Of a stretch of 64,000 nt of DNA, positions 34,410-43,091 are shown in pieces. The position numbers and the translations under genes were made by a program. The notes below the pieces were generated by a model that made no database searches, was not told the origin of the DNA, and saw nothing but the letters and a program-made list of their open reading frames with translations. Source of the stretch: Enterococcus pallens ATCC BAA-351 (GTDB lineage Bacteria; Bacillota; Bacilli; Lactobacillales; Enterococcaceae); assembly GCF_000407485.1 (NCBI RefSeq), contig NZ_ASWD01000001.1, positions 682,001 through 746,000 on the forward strand, in the 5' to 3' direction. Position 1 is the stretch's first letter. The number at the start of each line of letters is the position of its first letter.

Positions 34410-35438
34410 TTATTTTTTCTTGCAGGCTCGTTCACTTTCCCGCACAATAATCGTTCCTGGAACATTAATTCGAACTGGGACACAACGAATGCCCTGAATT
34501 TTTTCTGCCGCCATTCGGACACCAAGGGCACCAATTTCTTCGGTTTCAATATTGACGGTACTTAAAGACGGCGTCAAGAATTCCGCTACCTCAATATTGT
34601 CATAACTGACAATCGAAATGTCCTCAGGAATACGAATATTCTTTTCCTGTAAAGCCCGATAGACACCGACAGCCATCGGATCACTGCCCACCACAATCGC
34701 GGTGGGCAGCTGCTTGTCCTGATAGGCAGCCAGAAATGCTTTCCCTAAGCGCATACCTTCAAGCGTGGTCCAATCACCAATAAAGGCTGACGAATATTCC
34801 TCCAGCTGCTGCCGCTTCATCCAGTTCAGGTAGGCCATATGACGGACATCGTCATACTTGATGATCTCACTGCCGTTATTGCTGCGAATCCTTCTGAAGC
34901 CGCCGATAAAAACAATCCTGCGATGACCCATTTGATACAACCGATCCAGATGGGCATTGGTTGCCTCTTTTAGATCGGAATAAACCGTATCAAACTTCTT
35001 GGAAACCCTGGCATCGTCAATGATAACAACATTTCGGTTTTGACTGTAAATTTCCTCTAGCAGCTGCTCATCTACTTGACCAATCACCAGTACAGCACCT
35101 AATTTCCCGATTCCCTCCAGCTTAGGATTTTGCGGCAAGCGATAGACATTTTCAATTCGAAGATGGGCACGTTTGGCTTCCTTTTCCATGCCAATCCTAA
35201 TATTGCGGAAATATGGATCGTCCCACTCATTGATTTTGGTCACCGAGGTAACAATTCCAATCGTTGCCACTGTCCGCTTGGAACGTTCCTTTTTCTCATA
35301 CCCGAAAAATTCTACTGCGGCCATGATTTTTTGCCGCGTTTCTTTAGTAACTGTCAACGAGGCATCCTGGTTTAGTACCCGCGAAACCGTCCCAGGGGAT
35401 ACCCCGGCCTTTTTGGCAACCTCTCTAATCCCAACCAT
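34410..35438 (-). CDS. LacI-family regulator 1
   Basis: This 342-residue LacI/GalR protein has the N-terminal DNA-binding motif GIREVAKKAGVSPGTVSRVLN followed by a periplasmic-binding-like sensor domain (VIDDARVSKKFD, VGSDPMAVGVYRAL). It is transcribed after the aldo/keto reductase gene, 38 bp downstream, and next to the ABC importer operon. The shared operator in front of both transcription units suggests it represses the importer and its own operon. The likely inducer is an alpha-galactoside or its product. Confidence 0.9.
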   Translation of the reverse strand: MVGIREVAKKAGVSPGTVSRVLNQDASLTVTKETRQKIMAAVEFFGYEKKERSKRTVATIGIVTSVTKINEWDDPYFRNIRIGMEKEAKRAHLRIENVYRLPQNPKLEGIGKLGAVLVIGQVDEQLLEEIYSQNRNVVIIDDARVSKKFDTVYSDLKEATNAHLDRLYQMGHRRIVFIGGFRRIRSNNGSEIIKYDDVRHMAYLNWMKRQQLEEYSSAFIGDWTTLEGMRLGKAFLAAYQDKQLPTAIVVGSDPMAVGVYRALQEKNIRIPEDISIVSYDNIEVAEFLTPSLSTVNIETEEIGALGVRMAAEKIQGIRCVPVRINVPGTIIVRESERACKKK

Positions 35439-35476
35439 TTCTCTCCCCCTTTTCCGTGTCCCACCAGTTTTCTCGG

Positions 35477-36466
35477 CTATTCCTTTAGCAGCTGGTCAAT
35501 CGCTTGTAGCTCCTGATCAGTAAAGGCGACGTTTTCCAAGCATTTCACATTGTCCTCCAGCTGCTTCAAGCTGCTGGCCCCCACAATAACACTGGCCACA
35601 GACTTCAAACGAAGATTCCAAGCTAAGGCCATTTCTGCCAATGTTTGGCCCCGAGCTGCAGCCAATTCATTCAGCTTAGACACCGAGGTCAAGGTTTTCT
35701 CAACCTTTTCCTCATTTAGAAATGGACTGTCCGAACGGCTGGCCCGCGAATGTTCTGGAATCCCATGTAAGTACTTGTTGGTCAACAACCCTTGAGCAAG
35801 GGGACTGTAAACAATCGCACCAATCCCTTCAGCCTCTAACACCTCCACCAGTTCCTCCTCAATCCAACGATCGAACATATTATAGTTGGGCTGATGAATA
35901 ATAAAAGGAGTCCCCAACTGTTTGAAAAGCTGCGAAATCTCCAACGTACGCTGAGCATCATAATTGGATACCCCAATGTAAAGAGCTTTGCCTTGCTGAA
36001 CCAGCAGATCCAACGCCCGCGCCGTTTCTTCCAAAGGCGTTTCGTAATCAGGCCGATGGTGATAAAAGATGTCAAAATACTCCACGCCTACCCGCTTCAA
36101 GCTTTGATCACAGCTGGCGATTATACTTTTCTTTGACCCCCATTCACCATAGGGACCTTCCCACATGTAATAGCCCGCTTTAGACGAAATAATCAATTCA
36201 TCACGATAAGCACCCAGTTCCTCCCTGAGCATTCGACCAAAGTTGCTTTCAGCTGAACCGGCAGGCGGTCCATAATTATTAGCCAAGTCGAAATGAGTAA
36301 TACCTAAATCAAAGGCCCCCAAAATAATCTCCTTTTGGTTTTGAAAATAATCGGTGTCGCCGAAATTATGCCACAGTCCTAACGACAGTGCCGGTAATTT
36401 AAGACCCGATTTTCCCACACGATTATATTGCATTTGTTCATATCTTTTGGTATTTGCTTGATACAT
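35477..36466 (-). CDS. aldo/keto reductase (YghZ/Gpr-like)
   Basis: This 329-residue NADPH-dependent reductase of the Kv-beta/YghZ group starts YNRVGKSGLKLPALSLGLWHNF, has the catalytic Asp-Tyr pair in DLANNYGPPAG, Lys in SSKAGYYMW and His in YHHRPD. E. coli YghZ reduces L-glyceraldehyde-3-P and methylglyoxal; the substrate here is not evident. ATG 36466 is chosen because GGAGTGG lies 5 nt upstream. It forms an operon with LacI regulator 1. Confidence 0.87.
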   Translation of the reverse strand: MYQANTKRYEQMQYNRVGKSGLKLPALSLGLWHNFGDTDYFQNQKEIILGAFDLGITHFDLANNYGPPAGSAESNFGRMLREELGAYRDELIISSKAGYYMWEGPYGEWGSKKSIIASCDQSLKRVGVEYFDIFYHHRPDYETPLEETARALDLLVQQGKALYIGVSNYDAQRTLEISQLFKQLGTPFIIHQPNYNMFDRWIEEELVEVLEAEGIGAIVYSPLAQGLLTNKYLHGIPEHSRASRSDSPFLNEEKVEKTLTSVSKLNELAAARGQTLAEMALAWNLRLKSVASVIVGASSLKQLEDNVKCLENVAFTDQELQAIDQLLKE

Positions 36467-36625
36467 TCGATCCACTCCATTATCTTTTTCAATTCCAACC
36501 AGAAAAGCCTCCAACCAAGTAATCGGTTTCAATTCGGAAATAACCCCGAGCTGATGATAAATTTCCCGACTAAAAAACAATTTAAATCTTTACTCAAATG
36601 TTTAGCTATATGTTTTCTGATTTTA

Positions 36626-36654
36626 AGGTTATCGTTTATTAAGTAAAAAGTCAA
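36626..36654 (-). promoter_or_regulatory. promoter and LacI-type operator of the aldo/keto reductase operon
   Basis: Minus-strand TTGACT (36654-36649) and TAACCT (36631-36626) are 17 bp apart, with AGGTTATCGTTTATT over the -10 and spacer. The layout matches the importer promoter (TTGAC, TTTTAC, ATAAACG, TAA), pointing to one repressor. The rest of 36467-36734 shows nothing else. Confidence 0.65.
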
Positions 36655-36734
36655 TTCTTTTTTAAACGTTTTCTTAATCATCCCTATTCTTATCAACAAA
36701 ACAGGCGTTCTCAACTCAACATTCACACCACGTC

Positions 36735-36764
36735 AAAAAACGGCTAGGTAGCTAAACCTAGCCG
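36735..36764 (-). terminator. terminator of LacI gene 2
   Basis: A perfect stem CGGCTAGG (36741-36748) / CCTAGCCG (36757-36764) runs into six T on the minus strand. Confidence 0.88.
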
Positions 36765-36778
36765 ATTGTGTTTACTGT

Positions 36779-37801
36779 TTAATCAGGCACAAAGCTCTCA
36801 CGAATAATCAATTTTGCCGGGAAGGACAGCGTGACATTAACTTCCCGTTCCTTTTGAATTTTTTCATTTGCCAAACGAACAGCTGCCTTACCTAATTCCT
36901 TGGCATTAACTTTAACCGTCGTTAAATTCGGCGTCAAAAACTCGGCAATTTCAATATCATCATAACTGGAGACAACCACATCCTGACCAATGACCTTCCC
37001 AGCCGATTGCAGAGAACGATACACTCCCACTGACAGGGGATCACTTCCCACTAACAGCGCCGTCGGGAAATTAGCGGCTCTTTCTGACAACAGCTCATCA
37101 GCCATCCGTTTCCCCTCCAAGGGTTCCCATTCACCTAATTTATAGGAAATTTTATCCGCCAACCCTTGTTCGGTCATAAATTCTTTATAGGCCTTCAAGC
37201 GTTTTTCGTTTTCGTTGGCTACCTCATTTCCCTGCTCATCGATATCAATGTTATAGCCGCCGATATAAGCAATTTCCTGATGTCCGGCTGCCACAAATAA
37301 GGACAAGACTTTCTTGGTTACTTTAGAAAAATCAGTGTACACTAAATCCACAGCCAAATCGATGTCTGGATTGTCCAATAAAATAATTGTGTCGTTATAA
37401 ACAAGCAGCTTCTCAATTGACCGTTGCTCAATTGTCCCCAATATCACTAGAGCATCTAAATTGCTGATCATTTTAGTTTTTTTGAAAATGTCTGTCAACG
37501 TATATTGCTCCAAATTGAACTGCCGCTTTTGACATTCCTCTTCCATACTTAAGCGCAGCTCGCTAAAGTACGGGTCATCAATTTCTCGTTGGCGCGTGAT
37601 TGTAGAAACCAAGCCGATTGTCGTCGTTTTCGCCCGGTTGTATTTTCTTTTTTTAATGTCGTAATTCAGCTCTCGGGCTGCCTGATAGATTCTTTCTTTT
37701 GTAGAATCCGTGACCGAAAGGGTTTCATCAGCATTTAGCACTCTCGATACGGTTCCAGGACTTACCTGAGCTCTTCGTGCAACGTCGCGAATACCTACCA
37801 T
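36779..37801 (-). CDS. LacI-family regulator 2
   Basis: This 340-residue LacI/GalR protein starts VGIRDVARRAQVSPGTVSRVLN and has a sensor domain with VGSDPLSVGVYRSL. It is a paralogue of regulator 1 with a similar layout. The gene follows the alpha-galactosidase and MFS genes but has its own promoter (minus-strand TTGACT 37860-37855, TATTGT 37837-37832, spacer 17). It probably controls the alpha-galactosidase operon through the GTAAAC-type operators. Confidence 0.9.
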   Translation of the reverse strand: MVGIRDVARRAQVSPGTVSRVLNADETLSVTDSTKERIYQAARELNYDIKKRKYNRAKTTTIGLVSTITRQREIDDPYFSELRLSMEEECQKRQFNLEQYTLTDIFKKTKMISNLDALVILGTIEQRSIEKLLVYNDTIILLDNPDIDLAVDLVYTDFSKVTKKVLSLFVAAGHQEIAYIGGYNIDIDEQGNEVANENEKRLKAYKEFMTEQGLADKISYKLGEWEPLEGKRMADELLSERAANFPTALLVGSDPLSVGVYRSLQSAGKVIGQDVVVSSYDDIEIAEFLTPNLTTVKVNAKELGKAAVRLANEKIQKEREVNVTLSFPAKLIIRESFVPD

Positions 37802-37831
37802 ATTATCAATACCTCATGAATTTTTACTTTA

Positions 37832-37860
37832 ACAATAATACATGATTCCTGATAAGTCAA
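37832..37860 (-). promoter_or_regulatory. promoter of LacI gene 2
   Basis: Minus-strand TTGACT and TATTGT with a 17-bp spacer lie about 30 bp before the start codon. Confidence 0.55.
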
Positions 37861-37881
37861 AGTTTCGCCACGTTTAGCATT

Positions 37882-39090
37882 CTATTTTGAGTTCAAGGCC
37901 TTGCTGCCGACCATGCGTTTTTGAAAATGGTCGGTGTTGTTTAGCCATAGCACCACCAGCACTAGTAAAACTAGACCAAATAAAATTTTAAAAGGCGCAA
38001 ACAGGCTGGATGAACCGGAAATCATTTGCAAAATTCTTAAACCAAAAGGTGCCACGAAATTTCCTAAATTACAGCCGATTAATATAATCGAGGTGGCATA
38101 ATTCATTTTGCTGGAAGGAGCATATTTGTTTAACGAGTTATAAATGAAAGGAAAAATCAGACTGCCAGGAATCCCGCTAATAAAGTACCCTACCAGCAGC
38201 AATCGAAAATTCCCCTCAGAATTGCCGATTAATATAGTAGACAACGCTAGCAAGCCTAAGCCGATATACAAACATTTCTCACCAAACAAACGATTGACCT
38301 GCCCAAAGGTCGCTCCAGTTAAAATACCAATAATCGGCATAACCGCCAAGAAATTCGAGGCGTTGTAGCTGTCTCCTTTCATAGAGGCTACCATCGCTGG
38401 AAAGCGTACACCAATTGCCACGAAGATCATCACCAAAAATAGGGCAAACAAGGAAAGCAAATACACCTGCGGCAAGACCTGAGGAACCTCCTCGGTATCC
38501 AAAGGTGAAATTTCCTCTTCCGTATCCTGGTCACTGATTTCTGGTACAAACAAACTAAACATGACTAAAATCGGAAAGGCCAACAGATACACACCAAAGG
38601 ACAGCTTCCAGCCAAAGGCCAGCAGCAAGCCTGCCAAAAGTGTCATGGCAGCACTGCCGATATTTTCGGCTGACCCGCGAAAACCTAACAAGGTAGCCCG
38701 TTTGTTCGGTTCCTTTTTGTACAGCAGGTTAATGATCGAAACCGCCAAGGAATTAAACAAGCCGAAGCCGGCACCTAGCACAAAGCGGCTGGCAATAATC
38801 AGCGGGTAGTTGGTTAAGAAGATCGGAACTGCCCCACCAATTCCTACTAATAGCAACCCCAGCTGTACAGTCTTTTTTACTCCAATCTTCTGAGCAATGA
38901 AGCTGGAAAGGACGACAAAAATTACTACGGCCAGCGCTGGGACCGTCGCCACCAGCTCTCCTTGTGTCGTGGACATCCCCAGACTGTTTTTCATCTGAGG
39001 AAGGGCACCATTGATTGCTGTAGCACTGGTTAACAGCATAGAAATTGCTAAGATTGAAAGCTGTGTGATAACCGAATTCTTCTTATCCAT
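37882..39090 (-). CDS. MFS transporter
   Basis: This 402-residue protein has about twelve hydrophobic segments and a charged loop in the middle (SDQDTEEEISPLDTEE, about residues 190-210), the typical plan of the major facilitator superfamily. Motif A-like IAQKIGVKKTVQLG is visible. It lies 9 bp after the alpha-galactosidase gene, so it probably moves a sugar or exports a product of that pathway. Substrate and direction are not readable. Confidence 0.85.
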   Translation of the reverse strand: MDKKNSVITQLSILAISMLLTSATAINGALPQMKNSLGMSTTQGELVATVPALAVVIFVVLSSFIAQKIGVKKTVQLGLLLVGIGGAVPIFLTNYPLIIASRFVLGAGFGLFNSLAVSIINLLYKKEPNKRATLLGFRGSAENIGSAAMTLLAGLLLAFGWKLSFGVYLLAFPILVMFSLFVPEISDQDTEEEISPLDTEEVPQVLPQVYLLSLFALFLVMIFVAIGVRFPAMVASMKGDSYNASNFLAVMPIIGILTGATFGQVNRLFGEKCLYIGLGLLALSTILIGNSEGNFRLLLVGYFISGIPGSLIFPFIYNSLNKYAPSSKMNYATSIILIGCNLGNFVAPFGLRILQMISGSSSLFAPFKILFGLVLLVLVVLWLNNTDHFQKRMVGSKALNSK

Positions 39091-39099
39091 TTTTTTACC

Positions 39100-41304
39100 C
39101 TACTTTCTTTTTAAATGAATCAGCTGTGTTTGGAAATCGCCATAAAAATCTGGATAATACAAGCCGATATTCATCAGCTCTGATCCTGAATAAACGGCAC
39201 CTGATTCAGTATCTTCATACAAGCTGTTTTCAGCTAAACCAGCCAAACGAACTTCATTAAAGACCGGCTGCGCATTTGCCAACACGCGACCAATGAACAA
39301 CAACGCCTCATCCTGTTCTTCAGATACAAACATCCAGGAAGCCAAATTGCCTTCAAACGGACTTTGCAGTCGAATAAAGTCCCCAAACTGTACTAATTTC
39401 CTAATCTCCTGATAATAAGCCACCTGTTGTTTCACCTGCAGCTTTTCCTCTGCACTCATTAACGTCAAATCCAATTCATAGCCAAACACCCCGCACATCG
39501 CCACATCGGAACGCGTTTTTAATGAAGTAATCCGACCAGTTTGATGATTTGGCACGGCCGACACATGCGCCGTAATCGCCGAAGTGGGATAAGCTAAGCT
39601 AGTACCGTATTGAATTTTCAATCGTTCCACCGCATCGGTGTTATCGCTGGCCCATGATTGTGGCATGTAATATAAGAATCCCGCGTCGAACCGTCCACCG
39701 CCGCCAGAGCAGCCTTCCCACAAAATGCTGGGATATTTTTTAGTCAAATTCTCCAGCAGTTCATAGACACCTAAGATGTAGCGATGAGCTGTTTCTCCTT
39801 GGTTTCCTGCTGACAGGGCTAAAGAGTAAGCATCCGACATACTGCGATTCATGTCCCACTTAATATAGTCAATTGCTACTTTATCCAAAAGTTGTTCCAT
39901 TTGAGCCTGAATGTTCTCCCGCACTTCCTTGCGCCCCATATCCAATAAATGCTGATCGCGGGAAGACGACGGAGCTCTTCCGGGTTCAGTCATCAAGAAA
40001 TCCGGATGCTCCCGATAAAGCTCGGAGTCCATAGAAATCATTTCCGGCTCGAACCACAAGCCAAATTTCAGCCCTTTTCGATGGACATAGTCAGCGACCC
40101 CCTTCAGACCATTTTCCAGCTTGCCCTCAAACTCAAACCAATCCCCTAAAGAAGAATTGTCTGAGCTGCGCTTGCCGAACCAGCCATCATCCAACACAAA
40201 CATTTCAATTCCTAAATCAGCCGCTTCATCAACAATTTCTTCAACCTTTTTACTAGTAAAATCAAAATAAGTCGCTTCCCAATTGTTCACCAGAATCGGC
40301 CGTTCCTGAAATTGATGTTGCCCCCGAGCTACTCGTTCCCGTAACAAATGATGATACGTATCACTCATTTTGTTCAAGCCTTTATCGGAATACACCAGTA
40401 AAACCTCAGGCGTTTGAAATTCTTCAGCCGGCTTTAATTCCCAGGAAAAATTATAGGCATTGATTCCAGCCACAATCCGCAGCTGATCAATTTGATCCTT
40501 TTCCAATTCAAAGGCATGATTACCGGAATACACCAAGTTAAAGCCAATCGCTTCGCCGGTAAATTCATTGGTATCTTTACCTACAATTGCAACAAAACTG
40601 TTCATGTGATGGCTTGATGCCCCACGGCGACTTTCGAAGGCCTGAATTCCCGTCGAAATTTCTTGACGAGCGATTTGGCGTTCTCGCACATGCGCTCCTG
40701 GCAGCGAAATCACCTCTTGATAAATCCCGCTGTTGGTCAGATCTAACTGCATCGAGGCAATCTTTTCGATATTGATCGTTGCCGTCAACTCGTTTCTAAC
40801 CTTGGTTGAGCGAGCAATCACTGCCCGATCACGATAAATCGTAAACAACAGATCTAAATAAATTTCTTGATCTCGATCCTTTAAGGTAATGGTCAACGTA
40901 CTTGCTTCAGCTGCATCGTTCACATAAGCTGCGGGCAGTCCTGTTAAAGCTGGTTTGCCCTCATCAATCCGATAATCAAAATAGCGGAAATCATGCAGGT
41001 TTGATCCATTTTCGCGACGAATAATTGACGCTGGGATGCGATAATCCATCGAACCATGGCTGGAAAACTCCTGCGGCAGCGTGTCTTTGGAATACGCTCG
41101 GTCAGGATGCCCCGGCACATTGCCAGAAAAACCCCGATCACGATGCGGATAGTTTTTATGATCCCCGTAGCTTGCGACTTTTTTGCCAAAATAGATATGA
41201 CTCAATACATTGTCGGCTTCAATTTTCATAATGTATGAGATTTCACCATTGGATAAATGGAAAACCCGCTGCTCTTCATTAAAAGTAATTAGTGCCTTTG
41301 ACAT
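39100..41304 (-). CDS. aga: GH36 alpha-galactosidase
   Basis: This 734-residue glycoside hydrolase family 36 enzyme has the nucleophile Asp484 in YIKWDMNR and the acid/base Asp554 in WASDNTD. The substrate-binding stretches LDDGWFGKR, GLWFEPEM and EGCSGGGGRFD are all present. It removes terminal alpha-galactose from melibiose, raffinose and related sugars. There is no signal peptide, so it acts in the cytoplasm on imported sugar. It is the first gene of an operon with the MFS transporter, under a promoter with GTAAAC operators. Confidence 0.95.
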   Translation of the reverse strand: MSKALITFNEEQRVFHLSNGEISYIMKIEADNVLSHIYFGKKVASYGDHKNYPHRDRGFSGNVPGHPDRAYSKDTLPQEFSSHGSMDYRIPASIIRRENGSNLHDFRYFDYRIDEGKPALTGLPAAYVNDAAEASTLTITLKDRDQEIYLDLLFTIYRDRAVIARSTKVRNELTATINIEKIASMQLDLTNSGIYQEVISLPGAHVRERQIARQEISTGIQAFESRRGASSHHMNSFVAIVGKDTNEFTGEAIGFNLVYSGNHAFELEKDQIDQLRIVAGINAYNFSWELKPAEEFQTPEVLLVYSDKGLNKMSDTYHHLLRERVARGQHQFQERPILVNNWEATYFDFTSKKVEEIVDEAADLGIEMFVLDDGWFGKRSSDNSSLGDWFEFEGKLENGLKGVADYVHRKGLKFGLWFEPEMISMDSELYREHPDFLMTEPGRAPSSSRDQHLLDMGRKEVRENIQAQMEQLLDKVAIDYIKWDMNRSMSDAYSLALSAGNQGETAHRYILGVYELLENLTKKYPSILWEGCSGGGGRFDAGFLYYMPQSWASDNTDAVERLKIQYGTSLAYPTSAITAHVSAVPNHQTGRITSLKTRSDVAMCGVFGYELDLTLMSAEEKLQVKQQVAYYQEIRKLVQFGDFIRLQSPFEGNLASWMFVSEEQDEALLFIGRVLANAQPVFNEVRLAGLAENSLYEDTESGAVYSGSELMNIGLYYPDFYGDFQTQLIHLKRK

Positions 41305-41321
41305 ACATTTTCCTCCGTTCA

Positions 41322-41381
41322 GTAAACAAATAGTTTTATCTTCTTTTGTTTACTTTAATGTTTACCTAACTGTTTTGTCAA
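41322..41381 (-). promoter_or_regulatory. alpha-galactosidase promoter with GTAAAC operators
   Basis: Minus-strand TTGACA (41381-41376) and TAAAGT (41357-41352) are separated by 18 bp. GTTTAC (41360-41365) lies in the spacer, TTTGTTTAC (41345-41353) overlaps the -10, and GTAAACAAA (41322-41330) lies downstream as an inverted partner of the second. The arrangement fits LacI-type repression. Confidence 0.65.
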
Positions 41382-41586
41382 CGATTTTTTTCGTTTTTTC
41401 GCATCTTTTTTACAATCTAATCAATTATTGGCCTTTGAATGCTATTCAAAAAATCAAAACCACCCGTGGTAACGGGTGGTTTGCTCTTCGGCTGAAAGCC
41501 TCTTTTACCGGCCTTGGCCTAAAAGGCCTTCTGAAGGGGCTTCCTCCCGCACCACTATTACCCACTGATTCTAAAAGAATCTCGGA

Positions 41587-42060
41587 TTATTTCTTTTTGT
41601 TTTTTTCTCCTGTAAACGGATCATATTCTTCAAATAATGTTAACTGATCTGCTGCATAATCATCTTGTAATTGATTACGAATATATTCTGCTATCTTCTC
41701 CTTGTTTCGTCCGACTGTATCCACGTAATAGCCACGACACCAAAATTTTCGATTCCCATAACGATATTTTAGATTGGAATGACGATCGAATATCATCAAA
41801 CTACTTTTTCCTTTCAAGTAACCCATGAATTGAGAAATACTTATTTTGGGCGGGACGCTAACAAGTAGGTGAATGTGGTCTTTACAGGCATTTGCTTCGA
41901 GAATTTCTACTCCTTTTCGTTCGCATAATTCTCGAATAATCTCGTCGATGCTTTGTTTGTATTTTCCATAGATAATCTGCCTTCTATACTTTGGGGCAAA
42001 TACAACGTGGTACTTACATCTCCAACTGGTATGTGATAAACTTTCTTTGTCCTTTTTCAT
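41587..42060 (-). CDS. tnpA: IS200-family transposase TnpA
   Basis: This 157-residue Y1 HUH transposase has the metal-binding motif HIHLLVSVPP and the catalytic Tyr in the helix KIAEYIRNQLQ. It cuts and joins single-stranded DNA ends. Length and motifs are intact, so it is probably active. TAGGAGG lies upstream of ATG 42060 but can be hidden by an upstream anti-Shine-Dalgarno. There is no tnpB partner. Confidence 0.93.
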   Translation of the reverse strand: MKKDKESLSHTSWRCKYHVVFAPKYRRQIIYGKYKQSIDEIIRELCERKGVEILEANACKDHIHLLVSVPPKISISQFMGYLKGKSSLMIFDRHSNLKYRYGNRKFWCRGYYVDTVGRNKEKIAEYIRNQLQDDYAADQLTLFEEYDPFTGEKNKKK

Positions 42061-42063
42061 AAG

Positions 42064-42127
42064 GGTACCTCCTAATTTGTTTGCGATGCGGTCGGGAAAC
42101 CAGCATCAGTTTAACATTCTAGGAGGT
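42064..42127 (-). promoter_or_regulatory. tnpA leader that can hide its ribosome binding site
   Basis: In the minus-strand transcript ACCTCCTA (complement of 42119-42126) lies upstream of, and is complementary to, TAGGAGGT (complement of 42065-42072), the tnpA ribosome binding site. A GATGC/GCATC helix lies between. IS200 elements are known to limit translation with such a hairpin. Confidence 0.65.
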
Positions 42128-42199
42128 TTTTTCACTACCACGCTGGAAGCTCTCCGGAACCACCTGCATAGCAGGTGGTTTTCAAAGCATACAACCAAT

Positions 42200-42231
42200 A
42201 AAAAAAGCAGTCCAGCAATTGCTGAACTACT
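42200..42231 (-). terminator. terminator of the acetyltransferase gene
   Basis: On the minus strand the stem AGTAGTTCAGC / GCTGGACTGCT (with G-U pairs) is followed by seven T. The IS200 right end lies about 15 bp further on. Confidence 0.8.
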
Positions 42232-42246
42232 TAACGATTGTTCTCT

Positions 42247-42810
42247 TCATTCAATTTTTTTGATCACCTGACAGGGTGAACCAAAAGCCACCACATTGGC
42301 GGGCACATCTTTGGTGACTAAGCTTCCTGCACCAATAACCGTATTTTCACCAATCGTTACCCCTGGAAAAATGATTGAACCAGCTCCAATCCAGACATTT
42401 CGTTTAATTACTACTGGCAAATTGTATTGGGCATTTTTTGCTCTTAGTTGAGGATCCAGCGGATGAGTCCCCGTAATAATGGTGACATTTGGTCCAATCA
42501 TGGTATCCTCATGAATCTCGATCCGCGTATCATCCACCAAGGTCAGATTGAAATTGGCGTAGACATTTTTCCCAAGGTAGGTATTTTTTCCCCAATTTGC
42601 ATGCAAGGGCTGCTCGATATACACACCCTCCCCCTTAGCGCCTAATAATTTTTCCAGCTGCTGGGCTTTTTCCTCCACCTGATCTGGCGGAATCTGGTTG
42701 AACTCATGCAGCAGTCGATTATAGTGCAGCTTCTCTGCAAAAATCTCGCTATTTTCGTAATAGATTTCACCGGCGTTCATTTTTCGTTTAATCTCTTGAG
42801 TCGTGTCCAT
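42247..42810 (-). CDS. maltose/galactoside-type sugar O-acetyltransferase
   Basis: This 187-residue left-handed beta-helix acetyltransferase of the LacA/Maa group has hexapeptide repeats (IGPNVTI, IGAGSIIFPGVTIGENTVIGAGS) and the active-site His in ITGTHPLDP. It transfers acetyl from acetyl-CoA to a sugar hydroxyl, probably to detoxify non-metabolised sugars. ATG 42810 is chosen because GAGGTG lies 6 nt upstream. A GTTTACTAAAC palindrome (42874-42884) in its promoter region links it to the alpha-galactoside genes. Confidence 0.9.
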   Translation of the reverse strand: MDTTQEIKRKMNAGEIYYENSEIFAEKLHYNRLLHEFNQIPPDQVEEKAQQLEKLLGAKGEGVYIEQPLHANWGKNTYLGKNVYANFNLTLVDDTRIEIHEDTMIGPNVTIITGTHPLDPQLRAKNAQYNLPVVIKRNVWIGAGSIIFPGVTIGENTVIGAGSLVTKDVPANVVAFGSPCQVIKKIE

Positions 42811-42873
42811 CTGCTTCACCTCGAATTTTTTAGCTGTCAAAAACTCTTTATTTTGACATACTCGTTGCGATAA

Positions 42874-42884
42874 GTTTACTAAAC
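42874..42884. promoter_or_regulatory. GTTTACTAAAC operator-like palindrome
   Basis: This short palindrome lies between the divergent acetyltransferase and PucR-like genes and shares the GTTTAC element with the alpha-galactosidase promoter. A single GTAAAC (43071-43076) lies just before the PucR-like start codon. Confidence 0.4.
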
Positions 42885-43091
42885 AATTTTGAAAAAATCA
42901 AACTTTTTTCTAGTAATAATTCTCTTGCAAAATAGCTTTCCATCAACGGAAACGATCCTAAATCTTATGATGCCAGCATTTATTATCAAAGTGATTCTCA
43001 AAAAAAATTAGAAAACACTCTTCCAAAACAGTGAGTTTTCTAGTAGAATCGCCTTTAAGTAATTAAATCAGTAAACAGCAGGGGGTGCCTC

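Larger units (their letters stand above)
41450..42186 (-). mobile_element. IS200-like insertion sequence
   Basis: This is a single-gene element of about 0.74 kb with a Y1 transposase. Its left end shows the hairpin AAACCACCCGT...ACGGGTGGTTT (41457-41482) and its right end the hairpin AACCACCTGC-ATA-GCAGGTGGTT (42158-42180), as expected for IS200/IS605 elements that lack inverted-repeat ends. The exact borders are estimated; TTCAAA occurs at both edges. It lies between the alpha-galactosidase promoter and the terminator of the acetyltransferase gene and breaks no gene. Confidence 0.88.

Noticed and set aside
41210-41647. Plus-strand ORF of 145 codons spanning the alpha-galactosidase promoter and the IS200 left end
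   Set aside because: It crosses a clear promoter region and an element border, has no ribosome binding site, and its product resembles nothing.
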